Positions 20,076 through 27,172 of a DNA stretch of 51,285 nucleotides are shown here, piece after piece. Both the position numbers and the translations under genes were made by a program. Origin of the DNA: Massilia glaciei (GTDB lineage: Bacteria > Pseudomonadota > Gammaproteobacteria > Burkholderiales > Burkholderiaceae_D); the NCBI RefSeq assembly GCF_003011895.2, contig NZ_PXWF02000324.1, positions 1 to 51,285 of the forward strand, written 5' to 3'. The stretch's first letter is position 1. Each line of letters starts with the position of its first letter. The notes beneath the pieces are model-generated. The model saw only the letters and a program-made list of their open reading frames with translations, made no database searches and was not told the origin of the DNA.

Positions 20076-21467
20076 ATGCCCGACACCATTCATGACACGT
20101 TGGACACCCTGCCGGACCCGGTCGGCGGCGCCCGGCGCGCCCGGGGCGCGCGCGCGCCGGCCAACGCCTGGCAGTGCTTCGAGTACGGCAAGCCGCGCCT
20201 GTTCTTTGTCGCCCTGATGGTCGTGGCGGCCGGCATCGACGTGCGCACGCGCGACATCGGCATCGGCGGCCCGGCCTCCAATCCGCTCGAGGCGCTGCTG
20301 CTGGTCGCCTTCGCGCTGCTGCTGGCCGACGCCGTCGTGTTCGGCCACCAGCCGGCCCGCATGCTCGAGTCGGCGTGGCGCAGCAACCGCTTCGCCGTGC
20401 TCTATTTCGGCTGGGCCGGCCTGGCCGGCTTCTTCGGCATCTACCAGCTCTCATCGCTTTCGTTCTTCGTCTTCCGCAACCTGTTCCCGGCCTTTGCCGC
20501 CTACGTGTTCCTCACCTTCAGCGTGCGCAGGGCGCGCGACCTGCGCCTGCTGCTGACCGTGTTCCTGATCGCCGCCGGGCCGAACCTGGCGCTGGGCCTG
20601 TCGCAGTATTTCTTCGACGGCCCGTTCCCGGTCCGGATGAACGCGGCCTCGGCCATCAAGATGGACATCGACGGCACCCTGGTGCGCTCGGCCGTGGCGG
20701 GCCTGTTCAACCACCCCAACGGACTGGCGATCTTCCTCGTGCCGGTGCTGCTGACCGCGTTCGGACTGGCCGTCTCGCGCGCCCCCACCGGCATCCGGCT
20801 GCGCCTGTTCGCCGGCGCCGTGCTGGCCGCGACCATGCTGCTGCTGTACCTGAGCAAGGCCAAGGGCGCGTGGGCCTGGAGCCTGTTCGGGATCATGGTG
20901 CTGCTGGCGCCGCGCGTCCTGCTCGCGTTCCGGCACGCCTGGGTGGCGCACCTGCTGGCGGTCGGCGCCGGCATCGCGGCGCTGACCACGGCCAGCCTGC
21001 TGATCGGCGGCGCGTTCAACACCATGCTCACCCGCATCGAACTGTGGCACGCGGCCACGCTGGCCGTCGGCAATGACGTGTTCTCGCTGTTGTTCGGCAG
21101 CAGCCAGGAGGGCGTGTGGCGGCTCTCGACCCGCATGTCGAGCCTGCAATACACGAACGCCCACAACGTCTTCCTGAACCAGGCCGTGTATTTCGGGCTG
21201 CCCGCGCTGGTGTTCTACGCCGGCACCTTCGTCTGGGCCGTGCGCTCGGCCCAGCGGGCGTTCGCCGCCGCCGCCGACCCGCGCGTGGCCCAGTGCGCGC
21301 GCATCGCCCTGGCGGTGCTGCTGTCGATGGCCGGCCAGTATTTTTTCGAGCCGGCCGCCGAGGCCAGCGGCTACGCGCTCGAATGGCTGCTGTTCGTCGG
21401 ACTGGCGGCCGCCACATTGAGAGTGAGCCAGACCGGTGGGCCAGACCCGGCGGACCAAACCCGGTGA
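20076..21467 (+). CDS. O-antigen ligase/polymerase family protein (Wzy-like)
   Basis: 463 aa from ATG 20076 (GAGGA five bases upstream; an ATG at 20043 lacks a site). About eleven membrane helices and a large periplasmic loop. NHPNGLAIFL and NAHNVFLNQAVYFGLPAL match the Wzy_C/O-antigen ligase core, whose conserved His lies in these loops. Probably polymerises repeat units in the periplasm. The last ~14 codons (VSQTGGPDPADQTR) are encoded by a 14-bp tandem repeat, so the C-terminus has been extended or replaced by repeat growth. Confidence 0.83.
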   Translation: MPDTIHDTLDTLPDPVGGARRARGARAPANAWQCFEYGKPRLFFVALMVVAAGIDVRTRDIGIGGPASNPLEALLLVAFALLLADAVVFGHQPARMLESAWRSNRFAVLYFGWAGLAGFFGIYQLSSLSFFVFRNLFPAFAAYVFLTFSVRRARDLRLLLTVFLIAAGPNLALGLSQYFFDGPFPVRMNAASAIKMDIDGTLVRSAVAGLFNHPNGLAIFLVPVLLTAFGLAVSRAPTGIRLRLFAGAVLAATMLLLYLSKAKGAWAWSLFGIMVLLAPRVLLAFRHAWVAHLLAVGAGIAALTTASLLIGGAFNTMLTRIELWHAATLAVGNDVFSLLFGSSQEGVWRLSTRMSSLQYTNAHNVFLNQAVYFGLPALVFYAGTFVWAVRSAQRAFAAAADPRVAQCARIALAVLLSMAGQYFFEPAAEASGYALEWLLFVGLAAATLRVSQTGGPDPADQTR

Positions 21468-21538
21468 GCCAAACCCGGCGGGCCAAACCCGGCGAGCCAA
21501 ACCCGACGAGCCAAATCCGATGAGCCAAACCGCGCAAG
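21428..21538. repeat. 14-bp minisatellite (~8 copies) at the wzy-like/glycosyltransferase junction
   Basis: Unit CCAAACCCGGCGAG repeated with strict 14-bp spacing (copies begin at 21441, 21455, 21469, 21483, 21497, 21511, 21525; the first at 21428 is one base short). It covers the stop codon of the polymerase gene and the leader of the next glycosyltransferase. The unit closely matches CAAACCGGAGCGCA from the 13982-14233 array. Confidence 0.93.
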
Positions 21539-21558
21539 AAAACGATGGACAAAACCCG

Positions 21559-22695
21559 ATGAACAGCCTCGGGCGCGTCGCGATCCACGTCAACGCCTAT
21601 CCGCTGCCCTCGGAGGCGTTCGTGCGCGAACAGGCGCGCGCGCTGGTGCGCTTCGCGCCGACCATGTTCGTGCGCCGCCAGCTCGGCCCGTCCGACGGCC
21701 TGCCGTGCGAATCCATCGCCGGCCCCGGCGCCGCGCGCGGCTGGGCCGCCAAGGCCTTCGCGCTGGGCCCCGGCACCTGGGCCTGGGGCGGGCGGCGCGC
21801 CTTCGCCGGGGTGCGGCTGGTGCACGCCCACTTCGGGCCGAACGGCGTCTACGCGATGCCGCTCGCGCGCGCGCTCGGCGTGCCGCTGGTGGTGAGCTTC
21901 CACGGCTTCGACGCGACCGTGCGCGCGGGCGCGCTCGCGCGCGCCGGCCTGGCCGGGCTGGCCTATCTGGCCGGCCTGCCCGAACTCAAACGCCGGGCCG
22001 CGCGCGTGATCGCGGTGTCCGATTTCCTCGCGGCGCGCCTGCGCGCGATGGGCTTTCCCGAGGCCGCGATCCGGCGCCACTACGTCGGCGTCGACCCGGA
22101 CCGCTTCGCCCCGCTCGCCGCCGGCGAGCGCAGCCTGGACGTCGTCTGCGTGGCGCGTCTGGTCGCGGCCAAGGGCATCGAGGAACTGCTGCGCGCGTTC
22201 GCCGTGGTCGCGCCGCGCTTCCCCGAAAGCCGGCTGCGCCTGGTCGGGGCCGGCCCCTGCGCGACCGGGTATGCGGACCTGGCCGGCGCGCTCGGGCTCG
22301 GCGCTCGGGTGGTGTTCCACGGCGCGCTCGCGCACGCGGCGGTGGCGCAGGTGGTCGCGCGCTGCGCCGTGAGCGTGTTGGCCAGCAAGACCGGCGCGAA
22401 CGGCTCGAGGGAGGCGTTCGGGCTCGGCTCGATCGAGGCCGCCGCCGCCGGCCTGCCCTCAATCGTCTCCGACAACGGCGGCCTGCCCGAGACGGTCGAA
22501 CACGGCGTGACCGGGCTGGTCGTCGGCGAGGCGCGCGTCGGCGAGCTGGCCGACGCGCTGGCCATGTTCCTGGGCGACGCCGCGCTGCGGGCGCGCTTCG
22601 GCGCGGCCGGGCGCGCGCGCGTGCTGGCGCGCTTCGCGCTCGGCCCCCAGACCGAAAAACTCGAAGACATCTATTGCGAGGCGACCAATCTATGA
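21559..22695 (+). CDS. Glycosyltransferase family 4
   Basis: 378 aa from 21559; an ATG at 21520 inside the repeat array is possible, and neither has a strong ribosome site. GT-B fold, retaining, cytosolic face of the membrane. N-terminal acceptor domain (HVNAYPLPSEAFVREQ, HAHFGPNGVYAMPLA, SFHGFD) and C-terminal nucleotide-sugar domain with VARLVAAKGIEELLRAF and the EX7E motif in SREAFGLGSIEAAAAGLP. Adds one sugar of the repeat unit; donor unknown. Overlaps the next gene by ATGA at 22692-22695. Confidence 0.88.
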   Translation: MNSLGRVAIHVNAYPLPSEAFVREQARALVRFAPTMFVRRQLGPSDGLPCESIAGPGAARGWAAKAFALGPGTWAWGGRRAFAGVRLVHAHFGPNGVYAMPLARALGVPLVVSFHGFDATVRAGALARAGLAGLAYLAGLPELKRRAARVIAVSDFLAARLRAMGFPEAAIRRHYVGVDPDRFAPLAAGERSLDVVCVARLVAAKGIEELLRAFAVVAPRFPESRLRLVGAGPCATGYADLAGALGLGARVVFHGALAHAAVAQVVARCAVSVLASKTGANGSREAFGLGSIEAAAAGLPSIVSDNGGLPETVEHGVTGLVVGEARVGELADALAMFLGDAALRARFGAAGRARVLARFALGPQTEKLEDIYCEATNL

Positions 22696-23531
22696 ACGAC
22701 CAGGCCAAGCGCGCGCCGGCGCTGATCTCGGTGATGATGCCCTGCCTTAACGGCGCCGCCTTCCTCGACGCGACCATCGAGAGCATCCGCGCCCAGACCT
22801 ATCCGCACTGGGAGTTGCTGTTCGTCGACGACGGCAGCACCGACCGCACGCTCGAGATCATCGAACGCCACGCGCGCGCCGACGCGCGCATCCGCGTGTT
22901 CGCGATGCCGCACGGCGGGCGCGGGCGCGCGCGCAACACCTGCATCGGGCAGGTGCGCGGCGAGTTCGTCGCCGTGTGCGACGCCGACGACATCTCGTTC
23001 CCCGAGCGCTTCGCCACGCAGGTGGCCTACCTGCAAGATCATCCCGGGGTCGGCGTGCTCGGCTCGGGCTGGGTGCCTTTCGTGCACGACCCGGCCGCCG
23101 CGGGCAGGCCGGCCACCGGCTTCCCGGCGACGCCGCAGGCGATCGGCGCTCAGTTCTCGCGAGGCAAGATGCGTTTCCATAACGCGACCGCGATGCTGCG
23201 CGCGGCCCTGTTCGAACGCTTCGGCGCCTACAACGCCGAACTGCGGCGCGCCCAGGACTACGAATTCTATTCGCGTCTGAGCCGCGCCGGCGTCCAGTTC
23301 GCGGCCCTGCCCGAAGCGCTGCTGTATTACCGGCAGGAGGGCAAGATACCCTCGCTCATGTATTTCAGGGAGAACGGCATGTTCATGTCGTATGCCGACC
23401 GCGTGCTGAACGGCAAAAACGGGGTCTTCGCCGACTTCGCCTCCTCGCTTGGCGGACGCGCCTGGTATTGCTACTACACGCTCAAGTACGCCTATTTCTA
23501 CCTCAAGATGCGGGTGCGCAACCATGGCTGA
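22692..23531 (+). CDS. Glycosyltransferase family 2
   Basis: 279 aa. Inverting GT-A enzyme, probably peripheral on the inner membrane. Shows SVMMPCLNGAAFLDATIESI, FVDDGSTD, and the metal-binding DADD (VCDADDISFPERF), followed by RAQDYEFYSRLSRAG, the usual catalytic-base region. The ATG overlaps the preceding stop (ATGA), and its own end overlaps the next start by 8 bp, so this trio is translated together. Sugar specificity cannot be told. Confidence 0.92.
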   Translation: MNDQAKRAPALISVMMPCLNGAAFLDATIESIRAQTYPHWELLFVDDGSTDRTLEIIERHARADARIRVFAMPHGGRGRARNTCIGQVRGEFVAVCDADDISFPERFATQVAYLQDHPGVGVLGSGWVPFVHDPAAAGRPATGFPATPQAIGAQFSRGKMRFHNATAMLRAALFERFGAYNAELRRAQDYEFYSRLSRAGVQFAALPEALLYYRQEGKIPSLMYFRENGMFMSYADRVLNGKNGVFADFASSLGGRAWYCYYTLKYAYFYLKMRVRNHG

Positions 23532-24858
23532 TCCGTCCAAAGCGCGTTGCGCGTTGTCCCGCAACCTGTCCTTCAACCTGCCCCGCGCCGAGTCCCGCGC
23601 GCTGTCCTGGCGCCTGCCCCTGGCCCCGTCCTTGGCCCCGTCCCTGGCCCTGTCCCTGCTGGCGCTGGCGCCGCCGTGCGCGGGCGCGCCGCAAACCTTC
23701 ACGCCCGCTTTCTTCGGCGCCCATGTCCACCGCGCCGGCAACGACCTGTGGAAGCGGGCCGGCCTCGGCGCGCTGCGCCTGCACGACTCCAACGTGACCT
23801 GGGCCGAACTCGAGCCCGAGCGCGGGCGGCGCGACTGGCGCAACCTCGACCGCATCGTCGCGAGCGCGCGCGGCGCCCGGGTCGAGCTGCTGCTGCCGCT
23901 GCAGGGCACGCCGCGCTGGGCCGCGTCCGAGCCGCGCCGGGCCGGCGCCTACGGCATGGGGGCCAACACGGCGCCGGCCAGGCTGGCCGACTGGAGCGCC
24001 TACGTCGGCGCGGTCGCGCGCCGCTACAAGGGCGTGGTCGGCGCCTACGAGATCTGGAACGAGCCGAACCTGGCGCGCTTTTTCAGCGGCGCCCCGCAGC
24101 AGATGGCCGCGCTCACGCGCAGCGCGGCCAGGGCGATCCGCCAAATCGACCCCGCGGCCAAGGTGGTGTGCGCGGGCATCACCGGCAGCTACGGCCTGCG
24201 CTGGTTCAAGGACTACCTGGCCGCGGGCGCCAACAAGGACTGCGACGTGATCGCCTACCATTTTTACGTGCACCACGGCAGCCCCGAAAAAATGGTGCCC
24301 GTGATCAAACAGGTGCGCGCGGCCATGCGCGGCGCCGGCATCGGCGACATGCCTATCTGGAACACCGAGACCGGCTGGGTCATCGACGACGGCCGCGGCA
24401 ACCTGCCCGCCGCCGGCGTGCCGTCCGGGTGGAGGGCCTTGTCGATGGAAACGGCGGTGGCCTACGTCCCGCGCGCGCTGCTGCTCGCGCGCAGCAACGG
24501 CGTCGAACGCTTCTACTGGTATTCGTGGGACCACGGCACCATGGGCCTGACATCCGGGCGTGGCACAGGCATGACGCCGGCGGCGCGCGTGTACACCAGC
24601 TTTCGCAACTACGTGATGGGCGGGCGGGTCGGGCGCTGCGCCCGCGAAGGTGCGCTGTGGCGCTGCGCGCTGGTGCTGCGCGACGGCACCCGGGCCGAGG
24701 CCTGGTGGTCGGAGCGGGGACGGCATACCTTTAGGCCGGCGCGCGCCGGCTCGCTGCTCCGGATCAACGAGCGCGGCGAAATCGAACGGGTGCGCCAACT
24801 GGCGGCGCGCTCGCCGCTGGCGGCGGGCCCGACGCCCTTGTTCATCGAGTACCGGTAG
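23524..24858 (+). CDS. Secreted glycoside hydrolase, (beta/alpha)8-barrel (GH39/GH5-like)
   Basis: 444 aa. The N-terminal hydrophobic segment is largely made of a 12-bp tandem repeat (23621-23656) giving LAPSLAPSLALSL, followed by AGAPQTF, a likely signal cleavage region. The barrel shows FFGAHVHR, VTWAELEPERG, the acid/base Glu180 in YEIWNEPN and the probable nucleophile Glu282 in IWNTETGW, as in clan GH-A enzymes. A C-terminal beta region follows. In exopolysaccharide clusters such enzymes trim or release polymer; here that role is inferred. It overlaps the upstream glycosyltransferase by 8 bp. Confidence 0.82.
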   Translation: MADPSKARCALSRNLSFNLPRAESRALSWRLPLAPSLAPSLALSLLALAPPCAGAPQTFTPAFFGAHVHRAGNDLWKRAGLGALRLHDSNVTWAELEPERGRRDWRNLDRIVASARGARVELLLPLQGTPRWAASEPRRAGAYGMGANTAPARLADWSAYVGAVARRYKGVVGAYEIWNEPNLARFFSGAPQQMAALTRSAARAIRQIDPAAKVVCAGITGSYGLRWFKDYLAAGANKDCDVIAYHFYVHHGSPEKMVPVIKQVRAAMRGAGIGDMPIWNTETGWVIDDGRGNLPAAGVPSGWRALSMETAVAYVPRALLLARSNGVERFYWYSWDHGTMGLTSGRGTGMTPAARVYTSFRNYVMGGRVGRCAREGALWRCALVLRDGTRAEAWWSERGRHTFRPARAGSLLRINERGEIERVRQLAARSPLAAGPTPLFIEYR

Positions 24859-24869
24859 CGGCGGCCGGC

Positions 24870-26039
24870 ATGCGCATCCTGATCGTGCACAACGCCTACC
24901 AGCACAAGGGCGGCGAGGATTCCGTGGTCGAGGCCGAAATCGCCCTGTTGCGCGCGCGCGGCCACGCGCTCGCCCTGTTCACCCGGCACAACGACGCGAT
25001 CGGGTCGATGTCCAAGGCGCGGCTGGCCGCGCAAACCATTTGGTCGGGCCGCAGCGCGGACGACTTCGCGCGCTGCCTGCGCAGTTTCCGCCCGGACGTG
25101 GTCCACGTCCACAACGTCTTTCCGCTGATCTCGCCATCGATCTACTGGGTCGCGCGGCGGCACAAGCTGGCGCTGGTCCAGACGCTGCACAATTTCCGCC
25201 TCCTGTGCCCGCAGGCGATGTTGCTGCGCGAGGGGAGGGTGTGCGAGGACTGCGTCGGCGCCGCGCCCTGGCGCGCGGTGGTGCACGCCTGCTACCGCGA
25301 TTCGCGCGCGCAAAGCGCGGTCGTCGCGCTGATGCTCGGCGCCCACCGGCTCGCGGGCACCTGGCGCAACAAGGTCACGCGCTACATCGCCCTCAACGAC
25401 TTCGGGCGCGACAAGTTCATCGAAGGCGGCTTTCCGGCCGCGCGCATCGTCGTCAAGCCGCACTTCGTCGACCTCCCGGCGCCGCCCGCGCCCGCGCCCG
25501 AACGCGCCGGCTTCCTGTTCGCCGGCCGCCTGTCGCCCGAAAAAGGCCTGGCAGTGCTGGCCGCCGCCGCCGCCGCCAGCGGCGCCGTGGTGCGCGTCGC
25601 CGGCGCCGGGCCGGCCGCCGCGCTGGTCGACGCGCAAGCCAACCTGCTGCCGATGGGCCATCTCGAACCGGACGCGCTGCGCCACCACATGCGCGGCGCG
25701 CTCGCGCTGCTGGTGCCGAGCATCTGCAACGAGACCTTCGGCCTGGTCATCATCGAGGCGTTCGCCTGCGGCCTGCCCGTGATCGCCAGCCGCATCGGCG
25801 GCTTTCCCGACCTGGTGCGCGAAGGCGAAACCGGCCTGCTGTTCGCGCCCGGCGACAGCGCCGGCCTGGCCCGCGCGATGGACTGGGCCGCGCGCCATCC
25901 GGCGGCGATGGCGCGCATGGGCGAGCGCGCCCGGCTGTGCTACGAGGCGCGCTACGGGCCCGAACAGAACTATGCGGCGCTGATGGCGATCTACGCCTGC
26001 GCGATCGCCCAATGCGAAGGGGGGAACCGCCATGCATGA
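24870..26039 (+). CDS. Glycosyltransferase family 4
   Basis: 389 aa, GT-B fold, cytosolic or membrane-associated. N-terminal MRILIVHNAYQHKGGED with the donor/acceptor glycine-rich loop, then VHVHNVFPLISPSIYW. The C-terminal half has FAGRLSPEKGLAVLAAA and the EX7E motif in ETFGLVIIEAFACGLPV. The internal LLREGRVCEDCVG segment with paired cysteines is typical of a subset of these enzymes. The stop lies 8 bp inside the next gene. Sugar specificity unknown. Confidence 0.93.
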   Translation: MRILIVHNAYQHKGGEDSVVEAEIALLRARGHALALFTRHNDAIGSMSKARLAAQTIWSGRSADDFARCLRSFRPDVVHVHNVFPLISPSIYWVARRHKLALVQTLHNFRLLCPQAMLLREGRVCEDCVGAAPWRAVVHACYRDSRAQSAVVALMLGAHRLAGTWRNKVTRYIALNDFGRDKFIEGGFPAARIVVKPHFVDLPAPPAPAPERAGFLFAGRLSPEKGLAVLAAAAAASGAVVRVAGAGPAAALVDAQANLLPMGHLEPDALRHHMRGALALLVPSICNETFGLVIIEAFACGLPVIASRIGGFPDLVREGETGLLFAPGDSAGLARAMDWAARHPAAMARMGERARLCYEARYGPEQNYAALMAIYACAIAQCEGGNRHA

Positions 26040-26787
26040 CAGAAAACGCGCGCGCGTGCTGACCGCGGCGCTCGATGTGCTCGACTGGGACGAGGCGCTG
26101 CGGCGCGTGGCCGGCTGGAGCGCGCGGCGCGAGAGCCGCTACGTGGTCATCTGCAATGTCCACTCGGTCGTCACGGCCGGGCAGGACCGGGCCTTCGGCC
26201 GGATCGTCGACGAGGCCGACCTCGTCACCGCCGACGGCGCCCCGGTCGCCTGGATGCTGCGCCGCCTCGGCCACGCGGGCCAGCAGCGCATCAACGGCCC
26301 CGACCTGATGTGGCGCTATTGCGAACAGGCGGGCGCGCGCGGCGAGTCGGTCTACCTGTACGGCGGCACCCCCGAGACGCTGGCGCGGCTGCAGGCGCGG
26401 CTGCGCGAGGCCTTTCCGGGCCTGCGGATCGCGGGCGCGCATTCGCCGCCGTACCGCGCCTTGTCGCCGGCCGAGGACGCGCACGACGTCGCCACGATCA
26501 ACGTCTCGGGCGCCGGCACCGTGTGGGTCGGCCTCGGCTGCCCGAAGCAGGAGGCGTGGATGGCCGCGCACCGGGGGCGCGTCGACGCCGCCATGATCGG
26601 CGTGGGCGCCGCCTTCGACTACCATGCCGGCACCGTTGCCCGGGCCCCCGTGTGGATGCAGCATGCCGGTCTTGAATGGCTCCACCGCCTGTGCGCCGAA
26701 CCGCGCCGCCTGGCGCGCCGCTACTTGGTCACGAACACGCGCTTCCTCGTCGGCGCGCTGATGCAATTGTGCTCCAGGCGGGTTTGA
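26032..26787 (+). CDS. WecG/TagA/CpsF-family glycosyltransferase (GT26)
   Basis: 251 aa, soluble or membrane-associated. The family transfers N-acetylmannosamine(uronate) or related sugars to lipid-linked intermediates. Seen: CNVHSVVTAGQD, DGAPVAWMLRRLG, INGPDLMW, LYGGTPETL, and the signature VWVGLGCPKQEAWM, followed by GVGAAFDYHAGTVARAP. Length and motif order are normal. Start ATG has GGGG upstream in the previous gene's end. Last gene of the uninterrupted run; an AT-rich gap follows. Confidence 0.93.
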   Translation: MHDRKRARVLTAALDVLDWDEALRRVAGWSARRESRYVVICNVHSVVTAGQDRAFGRIVDEADLVTADGAPVAWMLRRLGHAGQQRINGPDLMWRYCEQAGARGESVYLYGGTPETLARLQARLREAFPGLRIAGAHSPPYRALSPAEDAHDVATINVSGAGTVWVGLGCPKQEAWMAAHRGRVDAAMIGVGAAFDYHAGTVARAPVWMQHAGLEWLHRLCAEPRRLARRYLVTNTRFLVGALMQLCSRRV

Positions 26788-27172
26788 TAATAATCCACTG
26801 ATATTCGATGTCAATTGATAAAAGAAGTTGCTTTTTATTATATTGGAGGTGATTGGCAGGATTTTATCGGAGTTTCCGGTGTTGCATCGGGGTGGTTTGT
26901 TCGATATGTACGGGCCGCACCATAATTGTTTTATGGTATTAATATTGAACGCGCGTTAGTTGTTGTTTTAAGGCGAAAAAGAATATATTCGGTTCTCCAG
27001 AACTTATTGCTGGTGGCGGTTTCAGGGGGCGCTAAAGATATTGAACATGGGATTTAAATGCTTACGGTGGTTTGGCTCGGTGATATAGTAAAAATGGAAC
27101 ATGCATCTCGGAAATTATTTGCTTGTTCCGTGTTTATTCATCACAGAGTTTTTATAATCCGGAGCATGAACA
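26788..27172 (+). promoter_or_regulatory. AT-rich intergenic region with candidate promoters
   Basis: 385 bp without a gene, strikingly AT-rich in a high-GC locus. Two sigma-70-like candidates read toward the next gene: TTGATA (26815-26820), an 18-bp gap, then TATATT (26839-26844); and TTACGG (27062-27067), a 16-bp gap, then TATAGT (27084-27089). A sequence GGAGGTGAT (26845-26853) looks like a perfect ribosome site but is followed only by a 29-codon frame. No hairpin terminator for the upstream operon is seen. Probably a separate transcription start for the beta-helix gene. Confidence 0.5.

Noticed and set aside
26846-26945. Small ORF after the perfect GGAGGTGAT sequence
   Set aside because: The only start at usable distance is a TTG three bases away, giving 29 codons with no similarity.
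27010-27030. RfaH ops element upstream of the beta-helix gene
   Set aside because: GGCGGTTTCAG matches only the first half of GGCGGTAGCGT.
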